Shown: positions 15,900 through 24,571 of the stretch, piece by piece
Layout: every line of letters starts with the position of its first letter
Position numbering within the stretch: position 1 is the first letter of the stretch
NCBI GenBank assembly: GCA_034411995.1
Contig: DAOUME010000011.1
Coordinates: forward strand, 1-64,000
DNA from: JAUVXJ01 sp034411995
GTDB lineage: Bacteria; Chloroflexota; Anaerolineae; UBA7937; B3-Chlor
Length of the DNA stretch: 64,000 nt
Reading direction: 5' to 3'
Program-made: the position numbers and the translations under genes
Notes under the pieces: generated by a model
Databases searched by the model: none
Told to the model about the DNA's origin: nothing
Seen by the model: only the letters and a program-made list of their open reading frames with translations

Positions 15900-16199
15900 A
15901 TGGGGAATATGCATCGAACCCAGCTCCTGCTGGAACCTGAACAACACGAGGCCCTTGCCGAGATCGCCGAGCGGGAGGGACGAAGCATTTCCGGCCTGGT
16001 ACGCGAGATCGTTCGGCAACACCTGGCCGAAAGAGACGAGGAAACCAGGAAGCGAACCGCCTTGGAGGCGATTGAGGGGCTGAGCCGAATCCGCAGCAGG
16101 GTGCGAGAACAACACGGCACCTACCCCGGCGAGCCTCTGGCTGAGGTCAGAGCAGAGCGGGAGGAGAAAGTCGGAGAGCTGTGGCGAGGCGAAGCGTGA
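15900..16199 (+). CDS. vapB: Ribbon-helix-helix antitoxin (VapB type)
   Basis: The 99-residue protein starts with a short beta strand (HRTQLLLEPEQHEALAEIA) followed by REGRSISGLVREIVRQHLAE, the strand-helix-helix pattern of CopG/Arc-type DNA-binding antitoxins. The charged C-terminal half (RAEREEKVGELWRGEA) would wrap the toxin. ATG 15900 follows AGGAGGTGAT, a complete anti-Shine-Dalgarno match. Its stop overlaps the toxin start. It should repress its own promoter and neutralise the PIN toxin. Confidence 0.85.
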   Translation: MGNMHRTQLLLEPEQHEALAEIAEREGRSISGLVREIVRQHLAERDEETRKRTALEAIEGLSRIRSRVREQHGTYPGEPLAEVRAEREEKVGELWRGEA

Positions 16200-16639
16200 G
16201 GGCGGTTATCGACGCCAACCTCATCGCGGCCATGGTCCTGCCCCTCCCCTACTCCGACCAGGCTATGCAGAGGATGACGGTGTGGGAACAGGCCGGCGTC
16301 CAGCTCCTGGCTCCCATTCTTCTGGAGTACGAGGTCGTGGCCGTCCTGCGGAAGGCGGTCGTTGGAGAATGGCTGACCACCGATCTTGCTATCCAGGCCA
16401 TCAAGGAGATCCTGGCGTTGGACATCCGTTGTGTGGCACCCACGCTCACCCTTCACGAACAGGCACTTTTGTGGGCGGAGCGGCTTGGACACGGCACGTC
16501 GTACGACGCGCACTACCTGGCGCTTGCGGAGCAGGAAGGCGTCGAGTTGTGGACGGCAGACCGACGGCTGGCCAATGGTGCGCAGAGGGCTGGCGCCCAC
16601 TGGGTGCATTGGATCGGCGAGGCCACCACGGCAGACTAG
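16196..16639 (+). CDS. vapC: PIN-domain toxin (VapC type)
   Basis: The 147-residue protein is a PIN-domain ribonuclease. The first acidic residue is in AVIDANLIAAMVL, a Glu in LLEYEVVAVLRK, and the C-terminal Asp residues in YDAHYLALAE and LWTADRRLA, so the acidic active site is complete. VapC toxins cleave tRNA or rRNA when freed from VapB. GTG 16196 overlaps the vapB stop (GTGA), implying translational coupling; GTG 16181 is an in-frame alternative five codons upstream. Confidence 0.87.
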   Translation: MRAVIDANLIAAMVLPLPYSDQAMQRMTVWEQAGVQLLAPILLEYEVVAVLRKAVVGEWLTTDLAIQAIKEILALDIRCVAPTLTLHEQALLWAERLGHGTSYDAHYLALAEQEGVELWTADRRLANGAQRAGAHWVHWIGEATTAD

Positions 16640-16689
16640 GGCTATGGCCCCGCCGATGTCCCCGACACGGTGTGCTTGCAGGTACGGCC

Positions 16690-16885
16690 AGGGCTCGTAG
16701 TGAGGGCTTCAGCCCTTTGTGCCAGCGGGCAGACCAGTGAGGACGCGAAAATGCCACCCCATGGGGTGGCATTCGTACGTCAGGGATTAGTGGACCAACG
16801 ATCTTACGGGACCATGGCCAACACGCTCACCGACTGGCTGGCCAGATCGATGAGGGGCTGCGGGTACAATCCGATGACCATCACC
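16690..16885. repeat. Right copy of vapBC-flanking repeat (includes real nuoN 3' end)
   Basis: This is the functional copy of the repeat described at 15640-15835: the left part is intergenic and terminator, and from 16804 on it is the intact 3' end of nuoN. Confidence 0.8.
16749..16773 (-). terminator. Rho-independent terminator of the nuo operon
   Basis: On the minus strand ATGCCACCCC pairs with GGGGTGGCAT in a tight perfect stem, followed by TTTTCGCG. It lies 31 bases past the nuoN stop. Confidence 0.85.
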
Positions 16886-18270
16886 AGGACCACGCAGATG
16901 GCTACCGCGACCATGGGGAAGCGCGGCAGGGAAAGGCGTTCCTCTGAGGCTGGCGCCAGGAAGAACATCTGCCGCACCACGTTGAAGTAGTAGGCCACCG
17001 AGATCACGCTGTTCAGCACGCCCACGATGGCCAGGTAGTAGTAGCCGGCCTGCACCGCCGCCCCGAAGACGAACAGCTTGGCCACGAAGCCCGCCGTGGG
17101 GGGCAGTCCCGCCAGGGACATGAAGAAGACGACCATCACCCCGGCCAGTGTGGGCGCCCGCTTCACCAACCCGGCGTAGTCGCTGATCTGGTCGGAGTTG
17201 GTGACGTGAGAGAAGGCGATGACCGCGATGAAGGCTCCGGCGTTGGTGAACAGATAAGCCATCAGGTAGAGCAAGACCCCGTGGATGCCCACGGTGAAGG
17301 GCACGATGCTCACGATGCCCACCACGATGTACCCCGCCTGGGCGATGCTGGAGTAGGCCAGCATGCGCTTGATGTTCGTCTGGCGCATGGCGGTCAGGTT
17401 GCCCAGGGTCATGGTCACCAGGGAGATGCCCATCAGGATGGCCACCCAGTCGAACTGGAACTGGGGAACGGCGGTCAGCAACACTCTGAGCAGGATGGAG
17501 AAGCCCATGGCCTTGGGGCCGACGGAGAGAAGCGTGGCCACCGGTGTGGGCGCGGCTTCGTAGGCATCGGGTGACCACTGGTGGAAGGGAACCAGGGCCA
17601 TCTTGAAGGAAAACCCGGTCAGCATGAGCAAGATGGCGGGGAGGATCAGCCAGCGCAGGGGCGGCATCGTAGCGTGCATGGCCGACAGGGCGGTGGCGAT
17701 CTCCGCCAGGTCGGTGGTCCCTGTAGCCCCGTACATGAGGGACATGCCGTACAGCATCAGCGACGAAGTGACGGCTCCGAAGAGGAAGTACTTCAGCCCG
17801 CCCTCGCTGGACTTGGGATCATCCCTGAAGTAGCCCACCAGCACGTAGGAGGTCAGGCTCATGAACTCGATGGCGAGGTAGATCATGATCAAGTTGGTGG
17901 AGGCAGACATCAGGGTCATGGCCAGCGCGGCCAGCAGGAGCAGCCCGTAGAACTCACCACGATAGCGGGTGCGGCTCTTCATGTACTCCATGGAGGCCAG
18001 AATGACCAGCCCCGCGGCCAGACAGGCGATGATGGCGAAGTACAGGGAGAAGGCATCCACCCGCACCATGTTGGAGAGCAGGGACTGGTTGGTCCCCGAG
18101 GCCAGGAGGTAGATGGCGGCCGCCAGGGGAGGCACGAAGCCCGCCAGCGCCAGGTAGGCCAGACCATCCTTGGCCTTCTTGACCACCAGGTCCAGGCCGA
18201 GCACCAGCAGGGCCCAGAAAAGGAGGAGTAGCTGTGGTGAGAGCAAGATGAAGCTTTTAGCCCAGTCCAA
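16804..18270 (-). CDS. nuoN: NADH-quinone oxidoreductase subunit N
   Basis: The 488-residue membrane protein is the NuoN antiporter-like proton-pumping subunit of complex I, with about 14 helices. The conserved proton-path sequence YFLFGAVTSSLMLYG and the Lys/His-containing FKMALVPFHQWSPDAYEAAP segment are intact. TTG 18270 is the start, with GGAGG nine bases upstream. It is the last gene of the operon; its 3' end is duplicated beyond the vapBC genes. Confidence 0.95.
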   Translation of the reverse strand: MDWAKSFILLSPQLLLLFWALLVLGLDLVVKKAKDGLAYLALAGFVPPLAAAIYLLASGTNQSLLSNMVRVDAFSLYFAIIACLAAGLVILASMEYMKSRTRYRGEFYGLLLLAALAMTLMSASTNLIMIYLAIEFMSLTSYVLVGYFRDDPKSSEGGLKYFLFGAVTSSLMLYGMSLMYGATGTTDLAEIATALSAMHATMPPLRWLILPAILLMLTGFSFKMALVPFHQWSPDAYEAAPTPVATLLSVGPKAMGFSILLRVLLTAVPQFQFDWVAILMGISLVTMTLGNLTAMRQTNIKRMLAYSSIAQAGYIVVGIVSIVPFTVGIHGVLLYLMAYLFTNAGAFIAVIAFSHVTNSDQISDYAGLVKRAPTLAGVMVVFFMSLAGLPPTAGFVAKLFVFGAAVQAGYYYLAIVGVLNSVISVAYYFNVVRQMFFLAPASEERLSLPRFPMVAVAICVVLVMVIGLYPQPLIDLASQSVSVLAMVP

Positions 18271-18307
18271 TTTGGAACCTCCATTCGCAGAACGAACTCC
18301 CGCCGGA

Positions 18308-19843
18308 CTAGCCGCCGATCATCAGCGACAGGGTGTGCAGCATGTTGTACACGGTGTTGTTCATGATGTTGATGATGGGCACCGGGTACAGGCCGAAGAG
18401 CCCCATGAAGAAGATCAAGGGGGCCATGCAGAGTATCTCGTATCGCTCCATGTCCGGCAGCCCGGCCCATTTCTCGTTGAAGGGACCCAGGAACATGCCC
18501 TGGATGACCTTCCACAGGAAGAAGGCGGCCGTGACCACCACGCCCAGGACGCCGAAGACGGTCAGCAGGGGGACGATGGCTACGGCGCCGCGGAAGACCA
18601 TAAACTCGGCCACGAAGCCCGCCAGCCCCGGTAGACCCAGCGAGGCCAGACAGGTGGTGAGCATGATGGCGTAGTAGCGCGGCACCTTCACTCCCAGCCC
18701 GCCAAAGCCCTTCAAGTCCCTGCTGTGGGTGCGTTCGTAGATCACCCCCACCAGGAGGAACAAGCCTCCCGTGATGATGCCGTGATTGAACATCTGCATG
18801 ACGGCGCCATTGACCGCGATGGTGGCGCTGTCGAGGAGGGCGGGGTTGGTGGCCATGCTCCCGCCCGCGTAGGCGGCGGCGGCCACGCCCAGGATCACGT
18901 ACCCCATGTGATTGACGGAGGAGTAGGCGATGAGCTTCTTCAGGTCCCACTGGGCCATGGAGACCAGCGCCCCGTAGACGATACTGATCAGAGCCAGCAG
19001 CCCGACGATGGGTGCGTAGGTCTGGAAGGCCTGCGGGAAGATGGGCAGGAGGATGCGCAGGAACCCATAGCAGCCCAGCTTCAGCAGCACGCCGGCAAGG
19101 ATCACGCTACCCGCAGTTGGCGCCTCCACGTGGGCGTCGGGCAACCAGGTGTGGAACGGGAAGAGCGGTACCTTGATGGCAAAGGCGGCGAAGATACCCC
19201 AGAAGGCCAACGCTTGCAGGGTGAAGTTGCCGGAGAAGGGCTGTCGCTGAGCCATCTCGATGATGTCGAAGGTGCCCTCGGCGAAGAACATGGCCAGGAT
19301 GACGAGCAGCATCAACACACTACCCGCCAGGGTATAGAGGAAGAACTTGATGGCCGCATACTCCCTGCGTTCGCCTCCCCACACGCCGATCAGGAAGTAC
19401 ATGGGCACCAGTCCGATCTCCCAGAACACGTAGAACAGGAAGAAGTCGAGGGAGGTGAAGACCCCCATCATTCCCATCTCCAGGAGGAGGAAGAAGAAGA
19501 AGTACTCCTTGACCCGCACTTTGATCACGTGAGAAGAGTAGTAGAGGGAGATGACGGTCAAGAGCGCGGTGAGGAAGACCATGGGCACGCTCAGCCCGTC
19601 TACCCCCATGCGGTACTTGATGCTCAGCGTGGGTATCCACTGGTACTCTTCCGTGAACTGAAGCGTCGCGGTCTGGAAGTCGTAGTTGAACCAGACTACG
19701 ATGGACAGCACGAGGGGGATCAGGCTCAAGAGGATGGAGAAGAGTTTGATGGCCCTCTCTTTGTCCTTGGGCATAGCCAGTACCACCAGCGCCCCCAGCA
19801 GTGGGGTGAAGGTGATCACGGTCAGAATCGGGAAGCTTTCCAT
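18308..19843 (-). CDS. nuoM: NADH-quinone oxidoreductase subunit M
   Basis: The 511-residue protein is the NuoM antiporter-like subunit. The signature FFLLLEMGMMGVFTSLDFFLFYVFWE contains the helix-5 Glu of the proton channel, and FAIKVPLFPFHTWLPDAHVEAPT includes the helix-7 Lys and the loop typical of the family. It has about 14 membrane helices. ATG 19843 follows GAGGAGGACG. It sits between nuoL and nuoN as in most nuo operons. Confidence 0.95.
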   Translation of the reverse strand: MESFPILTVITFTPLLGALVVLAMPKDKERAIKLFSILLSLIPLVLSIVVWFNYDFQTATLQFTEEYQWIPTLSIKYRMGVDGLSVPMVFLTALLTVISLYYSSHVIKVRVKEYFFFFLLLEMGMMGVFTSLDFFLFYVFWEIGLVPMYFLIGVWGGERREYAAIKFFLYTLAGSVLMLLVILAMFFAEGTFDIIEMAQRQPFSGNFTLQALAFWGIFAAFAIKVPLFPFHTWLPDAHVEAPTAGSVILAGVLLKLGCYGFLRILLPIFPQAFQTYAPIVGLLALISIVYGALVSMAQWDLKKLIAYSSVNHMGYVILGVAAAAYAGGSMATNPALLDSATIAVNGAVMQMFNHGIITGGLFLLVGVIYERTHSRDLKGFGGLGVKVPRYYAIMLTTCLASLGLPGLAGFVAEFMVFRGAVAIVPLLTVFGVLGVVVTAAFFLWKVIQGMFLGPFNEKWAGLPDMERYEILCMAPLIFFMGLFGLYPVPIINIMNNTVYNMLHTLSLMIGG

Positions 19844-19867
19844 TTAAGCGTCCTCCTCGAAGTCTAC

Positions 19868-21877
19868 TTACATGTACAAGAACACGCCCATCAGCAGCAC
19901 GACGCTGATGACGACGATCACCATGTAGTTCTGCACGCGCCCCGTCTGGATGTACCGCAGCTCCTCGCCCACCGCGGATGTGACCCGGCCCACGCCGTTG
20001 ACGATGCCGTCGATGACGTAGGTGTCGAAAAGCCGGCTGACGTAAGACAAGCGCTCCATGAGCCTGCCGATCAGGTTGACCACAGCGTCGATGATGCCCT
20101 GGTCGAACCTGAACAACAGGGTAGACAGCCCGATGGTGCCCCGAATGATGGTGGCGCGGTAGATCTCGTCTATGTAGTACTTGTTCCGCAGCACGGTCCA
20201 GAGCACTCCCAACCGCTCCAGCGGATCTGCCTGCCCTGCCCGAAGAGGCTGGCGGCCGTAGAGCAGATACCCCAGGCCGATGCCCGCCCCAGCCATGACG
20301 ATGGAGATGAGCATCACCGAGGGGTCGAAGCCCACGTGCGGCAGGTGTACGTAGTGCCACTGGCTGAACTGCTCGGCCAGGAAGTGATGGAGGGGGTTGT
20401 TGCCGAGCAGCGGCCCCAGGATGGGGAGTTCCGCCGGCACGCCGAGAAGACCGACCAGTGCGGCGCCGGCAGCCAGGACAATCAGCGGGATGTACATCAC
20501 TCGCGGACTCTCGTGGGCGTGGATCTCCTCGTTGCGAGGCTCGCCCATGAAGGTCAGACAAACCTGCCGGGTCATGTAGAAGGCGGTGATGAAAGCGGCC
20601 AGGGTGCCCAGGGCCCAGACCACCATGTTACGCTGGAAGGCCACGGCCAGGATCTCGTCTTTGCTCCAGAAACCCGCCAGGGGCGGCACGCCGGCCAGGG
20701 CCAGCATACCCACCAGGAACGTCCAGAAGGTATAGGGCATCTTCTTGCGCAGCCCGCCCATCTCCATCATGTCGTTGGTGCCCACGCCGTGGATCACCGA
20801 GCCGGAGCCCAGGAACAGGAGCGCCTTGAAGAAGGCGTGCGTGATGAGGTGGAAGACCCCGGCGACGAACCCGCCGATCCCCAGGGCCATGATCATGTAC
20901 CCCAACTGGCTGATCGTGGAGTAGGCCAGCACCCTCTTGATGTCATCCTGCGCGATGGCGATGGTGGAGGCGAAGAAGGCGGTAAAAGCGCCGATGGCGG
21001 CCACCCAGGTGAGAGCGGGCATGCCCTCGAGGACGGCGAAGATGGGGAACATCCTCGCTACCAGGAACACGCCGGCGGCGACCATGGTGGCGGCGTGGAT
21101 GAGCGCTGATACCGGGGTGGGGCCCTCCATGGCATCGGGGAGCCAGACGTGGAGCGGAAACTGGGCTGACTTGCCCACGGCACCACCGAAGACCAGGAGC
21201 GCCATGACGTACATCAGAGTGGGGTTGGCCTGCGCCACGTGCTCCACTCCGTGGAACACCGTCTCGAAGGTCAAAGCCCCGGTCTGGGTGTAGAGCAAGA
21301 CCATGCCCAGCATGAGCAGGACGTCACCGATGCGGGTGGTGATGAACGCTTTCAGCCCGGCCCACATCGCTGACGGCTTCTCGAACCAGAAGCCGATCAA
21401 CAGATAGGAGCAGAGCCCCATCACCTCCCAGGAGATGAAAAGCAGCAGCAGGTTGTCGGCCACCACCAGGCCCAGCATGCCCGTCGCGAACAGGCAGATG
21501 TAGGCGAAGAAGCGGGAGTACCGTGGATCACCCTCCATGTACCCCAGGGAGTAGATGAAGATCATGAGGCAGACGGTGGGCACCATAAACAGCAGGGCCA
21601 CGGTGAGGGGGTCTATCTGCACCCCGATGTCGAGGGTAGTGGCACCAGTGGGGATACTCAGCAGGGTGAGGTGGACCGCAGGCTCTTCTGCGAAATGCGG
21701 CATCTGCGCCACGGCGCTGACGACGATGACCATGGAGAGGAGCCAGGAGATGAAGATGGCGGCCACGGCGAGGTAGCTGCTGAGTTTGTGATATCGCCTC
21801 ACGTAGATCGCGATGATTACGAAGGCGAGTAGGGGAACCATGGGGATGAAGGGTACCAGTCTGATAAGATCTTCCAT
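19868..21877 (-). CDS. nuoL: NADH-quinone oxidoreductase subunit L
   Basis: The 669-residue protein is NuoL, the distal antiporter-like subunit. SWEVMGLCSYLLIGFWFE and KSAQFPLHVWLPDAMEGPTPVSAL hold the conserved Glu and Lys of the proton path. The C-terminal region after about residue 540 includes the long lateral helix and the last membrane helix (VVISVVLLMGVFLYM). Length is slightly greater than the E. coli protein. ATG 21877 follows GAGGTAACT. Confidence 0.95.
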   Translation of the reverse strand: MEDLIRLVPFIPMVPLLAFVIIAIYVRRYHKLSSYLAVAAIFISWLLSMVIVVSAVAQMPHFAEEPAVHLTLLSIPTGATTLDIGVQIDPLTVALLFMVPTVCLMIFIYSLGYMEGDPRYSRFFAYICLFATGMLGLVVADNLLLLFISWEVMGLCSYLLIGFWFEKPSAMWAGLKAFITTRIGDVLLMLGMVLLYTQTGALTFETVFHGVEHVAQANPTLMYVMALLVFGGAVGKSAQFPLHVWLPDAMEGPTPVSALIHAATMVAAGVFLVARMFPIFAVLEGMPALTWVAAIGAFTAFFASTIAIAQDDIKRVLAYSTISQLGYMIMALGIGGFVAGVFHLITHAFFKALLFLGSGSVIHGVGTNDMMEMGGLRKKMPYTFWTFLVGMLALAGVPPLAGFWSKDEILAVAFQRNMVVWALGTLAAFITAFYMTRQVCLTFMGEPRNEEIHAHESPRVMYIPLIVLAAGAALVGLLGVPAELPILGPLLGNNPLHHFLAEQFSQWHYVHLPHVGFDPSVMLISIVMAGAGIGLGYLLYGRQPLRAGQADPLERLGVLWTVLRNKYYIDEIYRATIIRGTIGLSTLLFRFDQGIIDAVVNLIGRLMERLSYVSRLFDTYVIDGIVNGVGRVTSAVGEELRYIQTGRVQNYMVIVVISVVLLMGVFLYM

Positions 21878-21923
21878 AGTTACCTCTTTGTTTGGCTATT
21901 CCATCACCGGCTCAGGCGGCGGC

Positions 21924-22232
21924 TCACCACTTCAGCATGTCCACGTCTTCGACGACGACCGTGTCTCTGTTGCGGAAGATAGAGATGATCAGCGCCAGAC
22001 CGATGGCTGCCTCTGCCGCGGCCACGGTGATCACGAACAGAGCGAAGACCTGGCCGGTCAGCAGTTCTGGAGTAATGTAGCGCCAGAAGGCGATGAGGTT
22101 GATGTTGACCGCGTTGAGCATCAGCTCTATGCCCATCAGAATGCCCACGGCGTTCCGCCGAGCCAGGGCTCCGTAGAGGCCGATGGAAAACAGAATGGCA
22201 GCTACGATCAAGTACCAGCTCAAGGGTATCAT
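21924..22232 (-). CDS. nuoK: NADH-quinone oxidoreductase subunit K
   Basis: The 102-residue protein has three membrane helices and the conserved membrane glutamates Glu36 (MGIELMLNAVN) and Glu74 (TVAAAEAAIG), both needed for proton transfer in complex I. It begins 12 bases after nuoJ ends. Confidence 0.95.
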   Translation of the reverse strand: MIPLSWYLIVAAILFSIGLYGALARRNAVGILMGIELMLNAVNINLIAFWRYITPELLTGQVFALFVITVAAAEAAIGLALIISIFRNRDTVVVEDVDMLKW

Positions 22233-22244
22233 AACTCCAGCTCC

Positions 22245-22751
22245 CTACTCCTTCTCTTCCCTCTCCTCACGGGCGATGATGATGGCACCGATGAGGGCCA
22301 TGAGCAGAATGACGGAGGCAACCTCGAAGGGAAGAACGTAAGTGCTCATCAGAGTCTGCCCCAGGGCAGCGATGGCCTCGGCGGGAGGCGCTGCGTCGGA
22401 GACCTGCCAGGTGGCGGTGATCACGACGTAGAGCAACACCGCGGCCAGACAGAGGGCTACCAGGAGGGCGACCCACCATTGCTCGTTCCAGCTACGGGTA
22501 GTCTTGCTCATCATCCCCTCGGTGAGCATCACGGCGAAGACGATGAGCACGGCGATGGCACCGACGTAGACCAGCACTTGCACGGCGGCCAGGAATGGCG
22601 CCTGGAGGAGGACGTAGAAGCCGGCCACCATGAACAGAGAGGCGATCAACAACAAGGCGCTGTAGAAGATGTTCCTGCTGCTGACCACTCCTACGGCTGA
22701 GGCGACGGCAGCTACGGCCAGGACGAGAAAGGCGACCTGCATCAGAGTCAT
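22245..22751 (-). CDS. nuoJ: NADH-quinone oxidoreductase subunit J
   Basis: The 168-residue protein is NuoJ with five membrane helices, including the helix-3 motif VQVLVYVGAIAVLIVFAVML containing the conserved Tyr and the pi-bulge region. The ATG at 22751 (MTLMQV) is preferred over in-frame upstream codons because AGGAGGGG lies 9-10 bases before it. The nuoI stop lies 5 bases upstream. Confidence 0.95.
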   Translation of the reverse strand: MTLMQVAFLVLAVAAVASAVGVVSSRNIFYSALLLIASLFMVAGFYVLLQAPFLAAVQVLVYVGAIAVLIVFAVMLTEGMMSKTTRSWNEQWWVALLVALCLAAVLLYVVITATWQVSDAAPPAEAIAALGQTLMSTYVLPFEVASVILLMALIGAIIIAREEREEKE

Positions 22752-22756
22752 AACGG

Positions 22757-23299
22757 CTACCCCTCCTTTTCCTCCACGGGCCACACTCCGCCGGGGGCGT
22801 GCTTGCGGCCCAGCTCCAGCAACTGCTCCAGGTGGAGGACCAGGGCCTCACCCTTGCTGTACTTTCCCATCTCCAACTCCGGTGTATGTCCAAGCGCGTC
22901 GGAGGGACAGATCTGTACGCAGAAGCCACAGAACATGCAGGTGTTCATGTCGTACTCGTAGCTGGCGGGCACGTTCTGTCCTTCGACTTTCTCCTCCGCG
23001 CGGGTGACCTTGATGCTCTGCGTGGGGCAGGTGCGCTCGCATAGTCCACACGCTATGCACTTGCCGATCCCCGTTTCGGGGTCGGTGAGCAGCATCAACG
23101 GGCCGCGGTAGCGGGGGAACATGGGTACTTTCACCTCGGGGTACTGAATGGTGAAGGCCCCCCGTTCCCTGATGCCCATCCTCTCATACACTGGACCCGA
23201 CGCGTACCTCCTGGGGAAGTGCCTCAGGTCCCCCACGTAGGTGTCCACGAAGCGCCTCAGGGTCACCGTCATCCCTTTGAGTATCCCTAAACCAAGCAT
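22757..23299 (-). CDS. nuoI: NADH-quinone oxidoreductase subunit I (2x[4Fe-4S])
   Basis: The 180-residue protein carries two [4Fe-4S] binding motifs: CIACGLCERTCP (Cys81, 84, 87, 91) and CMFCGFCVQICP (Cys121, 124, 127, 131), which hold clusters N6a and N6b. The N-terminal helix packs on the membrane arm. In this operon, where NuoEFG are missing, NuoI is a plausible docking point for a ferredoxin or other donor (inference). Confidence 0.95.
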   Translation of the reverse strand: MLGLGILKGMTVTLRRFVDTYVGDLRHFPRRYASGPVYERMGIRERGAFTIQYPEVKVPMFPRYRGPLMLLTDPETGIGKCIACGLCERTCPTQSIKVTRAEEKVEGQNVPASYEYDMNTCMFCGFCVQICPSDALGHTPELEMGKYSKGEALVLHLEQLLELGRKHAPGGVWPVEEKEG

Positions 23300-23348
23300 A
23301 GTCGAACCCTTCTTGAACCCTTTGACTTATGGGGGGCCAGGCCCCTCG

Positions 23349-24557
23349 TTACGAAGTCCTCGCCTCGGGTGCTGCGCTCTTGTGCACCAGCACCACCTCT
23401 CTCTTGTCCCTCTTCCAGCGCGGGTATCTGGAGACGGCGATGCCCGCGATGACCAGCACGTTCACGCCCAGGAAGCCCGCTGCCCCCACCAGGCTGTGAG
23501 CGGGCACCAGCTTCGCCACCAGGGCGGTAACCATCAGGTTGGTCAGGGCCAGGGGCACCAGGATCTTCCACGCGAAGTTCATGAGTTGGTCCACGCGCAA
23601 GCGGGGCAGGGTGCCTCGCAGCCAGATGAGAACGAAGTACAGGAAGTAGGTCTTGAGGAAGAACCAGGCCCACGACGGAAGGATGGGGCCTCTCCATCCG
23701 CCCAGGAACAGGGTGGTGGCGATGGCACAGATGCTGAAGGCGTTGATGTATTCGGCCAGGAGGAACATGGCGAACTTGATGCCGCTGTACTCGATGTGGT
23801 ATCCGGCCACGATCTCCGACTCGCCCTCTGGCAGGTCGAAGGGGGCGCGGTTCACCTCGGCCACAGCGGCGGTGAAGTAGAGCACGAAAGCCAGCGGTTG
23901 CAGGACCACGAAGGGTATACGCCACTCACCCTGCGCGTCCACGATGGAGACCATGGAGAGGGAGCCCACGATGAGTAATACCCCTACCACGGACAGGACC
24001 ATGGGGATCTCGTAGCTGATCATCTGGGCTACGGTGCGCATGCCTCCCAGGAGCGAGTACTTGTTTCGCGAGGACCATCCGGCCATGAACACGGCGATAG
24101 TCCCCAGCGAGCCCACGGCCACGATGTACAGAAATCCGATGTTCAGGTTCGCAGCCACCATACCCCTGCCGAAGGGCAGGACGGCCAGGACGAGGAAGGT
24201 GGGGATGATGGGTAGGACCGCCGCCAGATTGAAGATCAAACGGTCGGCCTGCGAAGGGGTCACGTCCTCCTTGGTGAGCAGCTTGACCATGTCGGCCACA
24301 CACTGGAGCAACCCCCACGGTCCGAAGCGATTGGGGCCGTAGCGGTCCTGGAAGCGACCGATGACCTTGCGCTCGAAGACGTTGATCCAGATGATGGACC
24401 CCAGGCCGAAGAAGATCAGCACGAGGACCGTGGCCAGCATCATCACGAAGGTCACAGCCCAATCCGGCAGGTAGTTGGCCAATAGGGTGGAGAACCAGAA
24501 GCTCAGGTTGACGAAGATCTGGTCAATGAACTCCAGTATCCCTTGAATCGACTGCAT
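23349..24557 (-). CDS. nuoH: NADH-quinone oxidoreductase subunit H
   Basis: The 402-residue protein is NuoH, lining the quinone chamber. Characteristic sequences are ERKVIGRFQDRYGPNRFGPWG, AVAEVNRAPFDLPEGESE and the acidic loop EIVAGYHIEYSG. Eight membrane helices are expected. It is about 60-70 residues longer than E. coli NuoH; the C-terminal extra includes one more helix and a basic tail (SRYPRWKRDKRE). ATG 24557 follows AGGAGCAGGAC. Confidence 0.95.
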   Translation of the reverse strand: MQSIQGILEFIDQIFVNLSFWFSTLLANYLPDWAVTFVMMLATVLVLIFFGLGSIIWINVFERKVIGRFQDRYGPNRFGPWGLLQCVADMVKLLTKEDVTPSQADRLIFNLAAVLPIIPTFLVLAVLPFGRGMVAANLNIGFLYIVAVGSLGTIAVFMAGWSSRNKYSLLGGMRTVAQMISYEIPMVLSVVGVLLIVGSLSMVSIVDAQGEWRIPFVVLQPLAFVLYFTAAVAEVNRAPFDLPEGESEIVAGYHIEYSGIKFAMFLLAEYINAFSICAIATTLFLGGWRGPILPSWAWFFLKTYFLYFVLIWLRGTLPRLRVDQLMNFAWKILVPLALTNLMVTALVAKLVPAHSLVGAAGFLGVNVLVIAGIAVSRYPRWKRDKREVVLVHKSAAPEARTS

Positions 24558-24571
24558 GTCCTGCTCCTAGG

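Noticed and set aside
18725..21109. A 794-codon open frame on the plus strand opposite nuoM and nuoL
   Set aside because: It is antisense to well-conserved complex I genes, and its His/Gln/Gly-rich composition is typical of the shadow frame of GC-rich membrane-protein genes.
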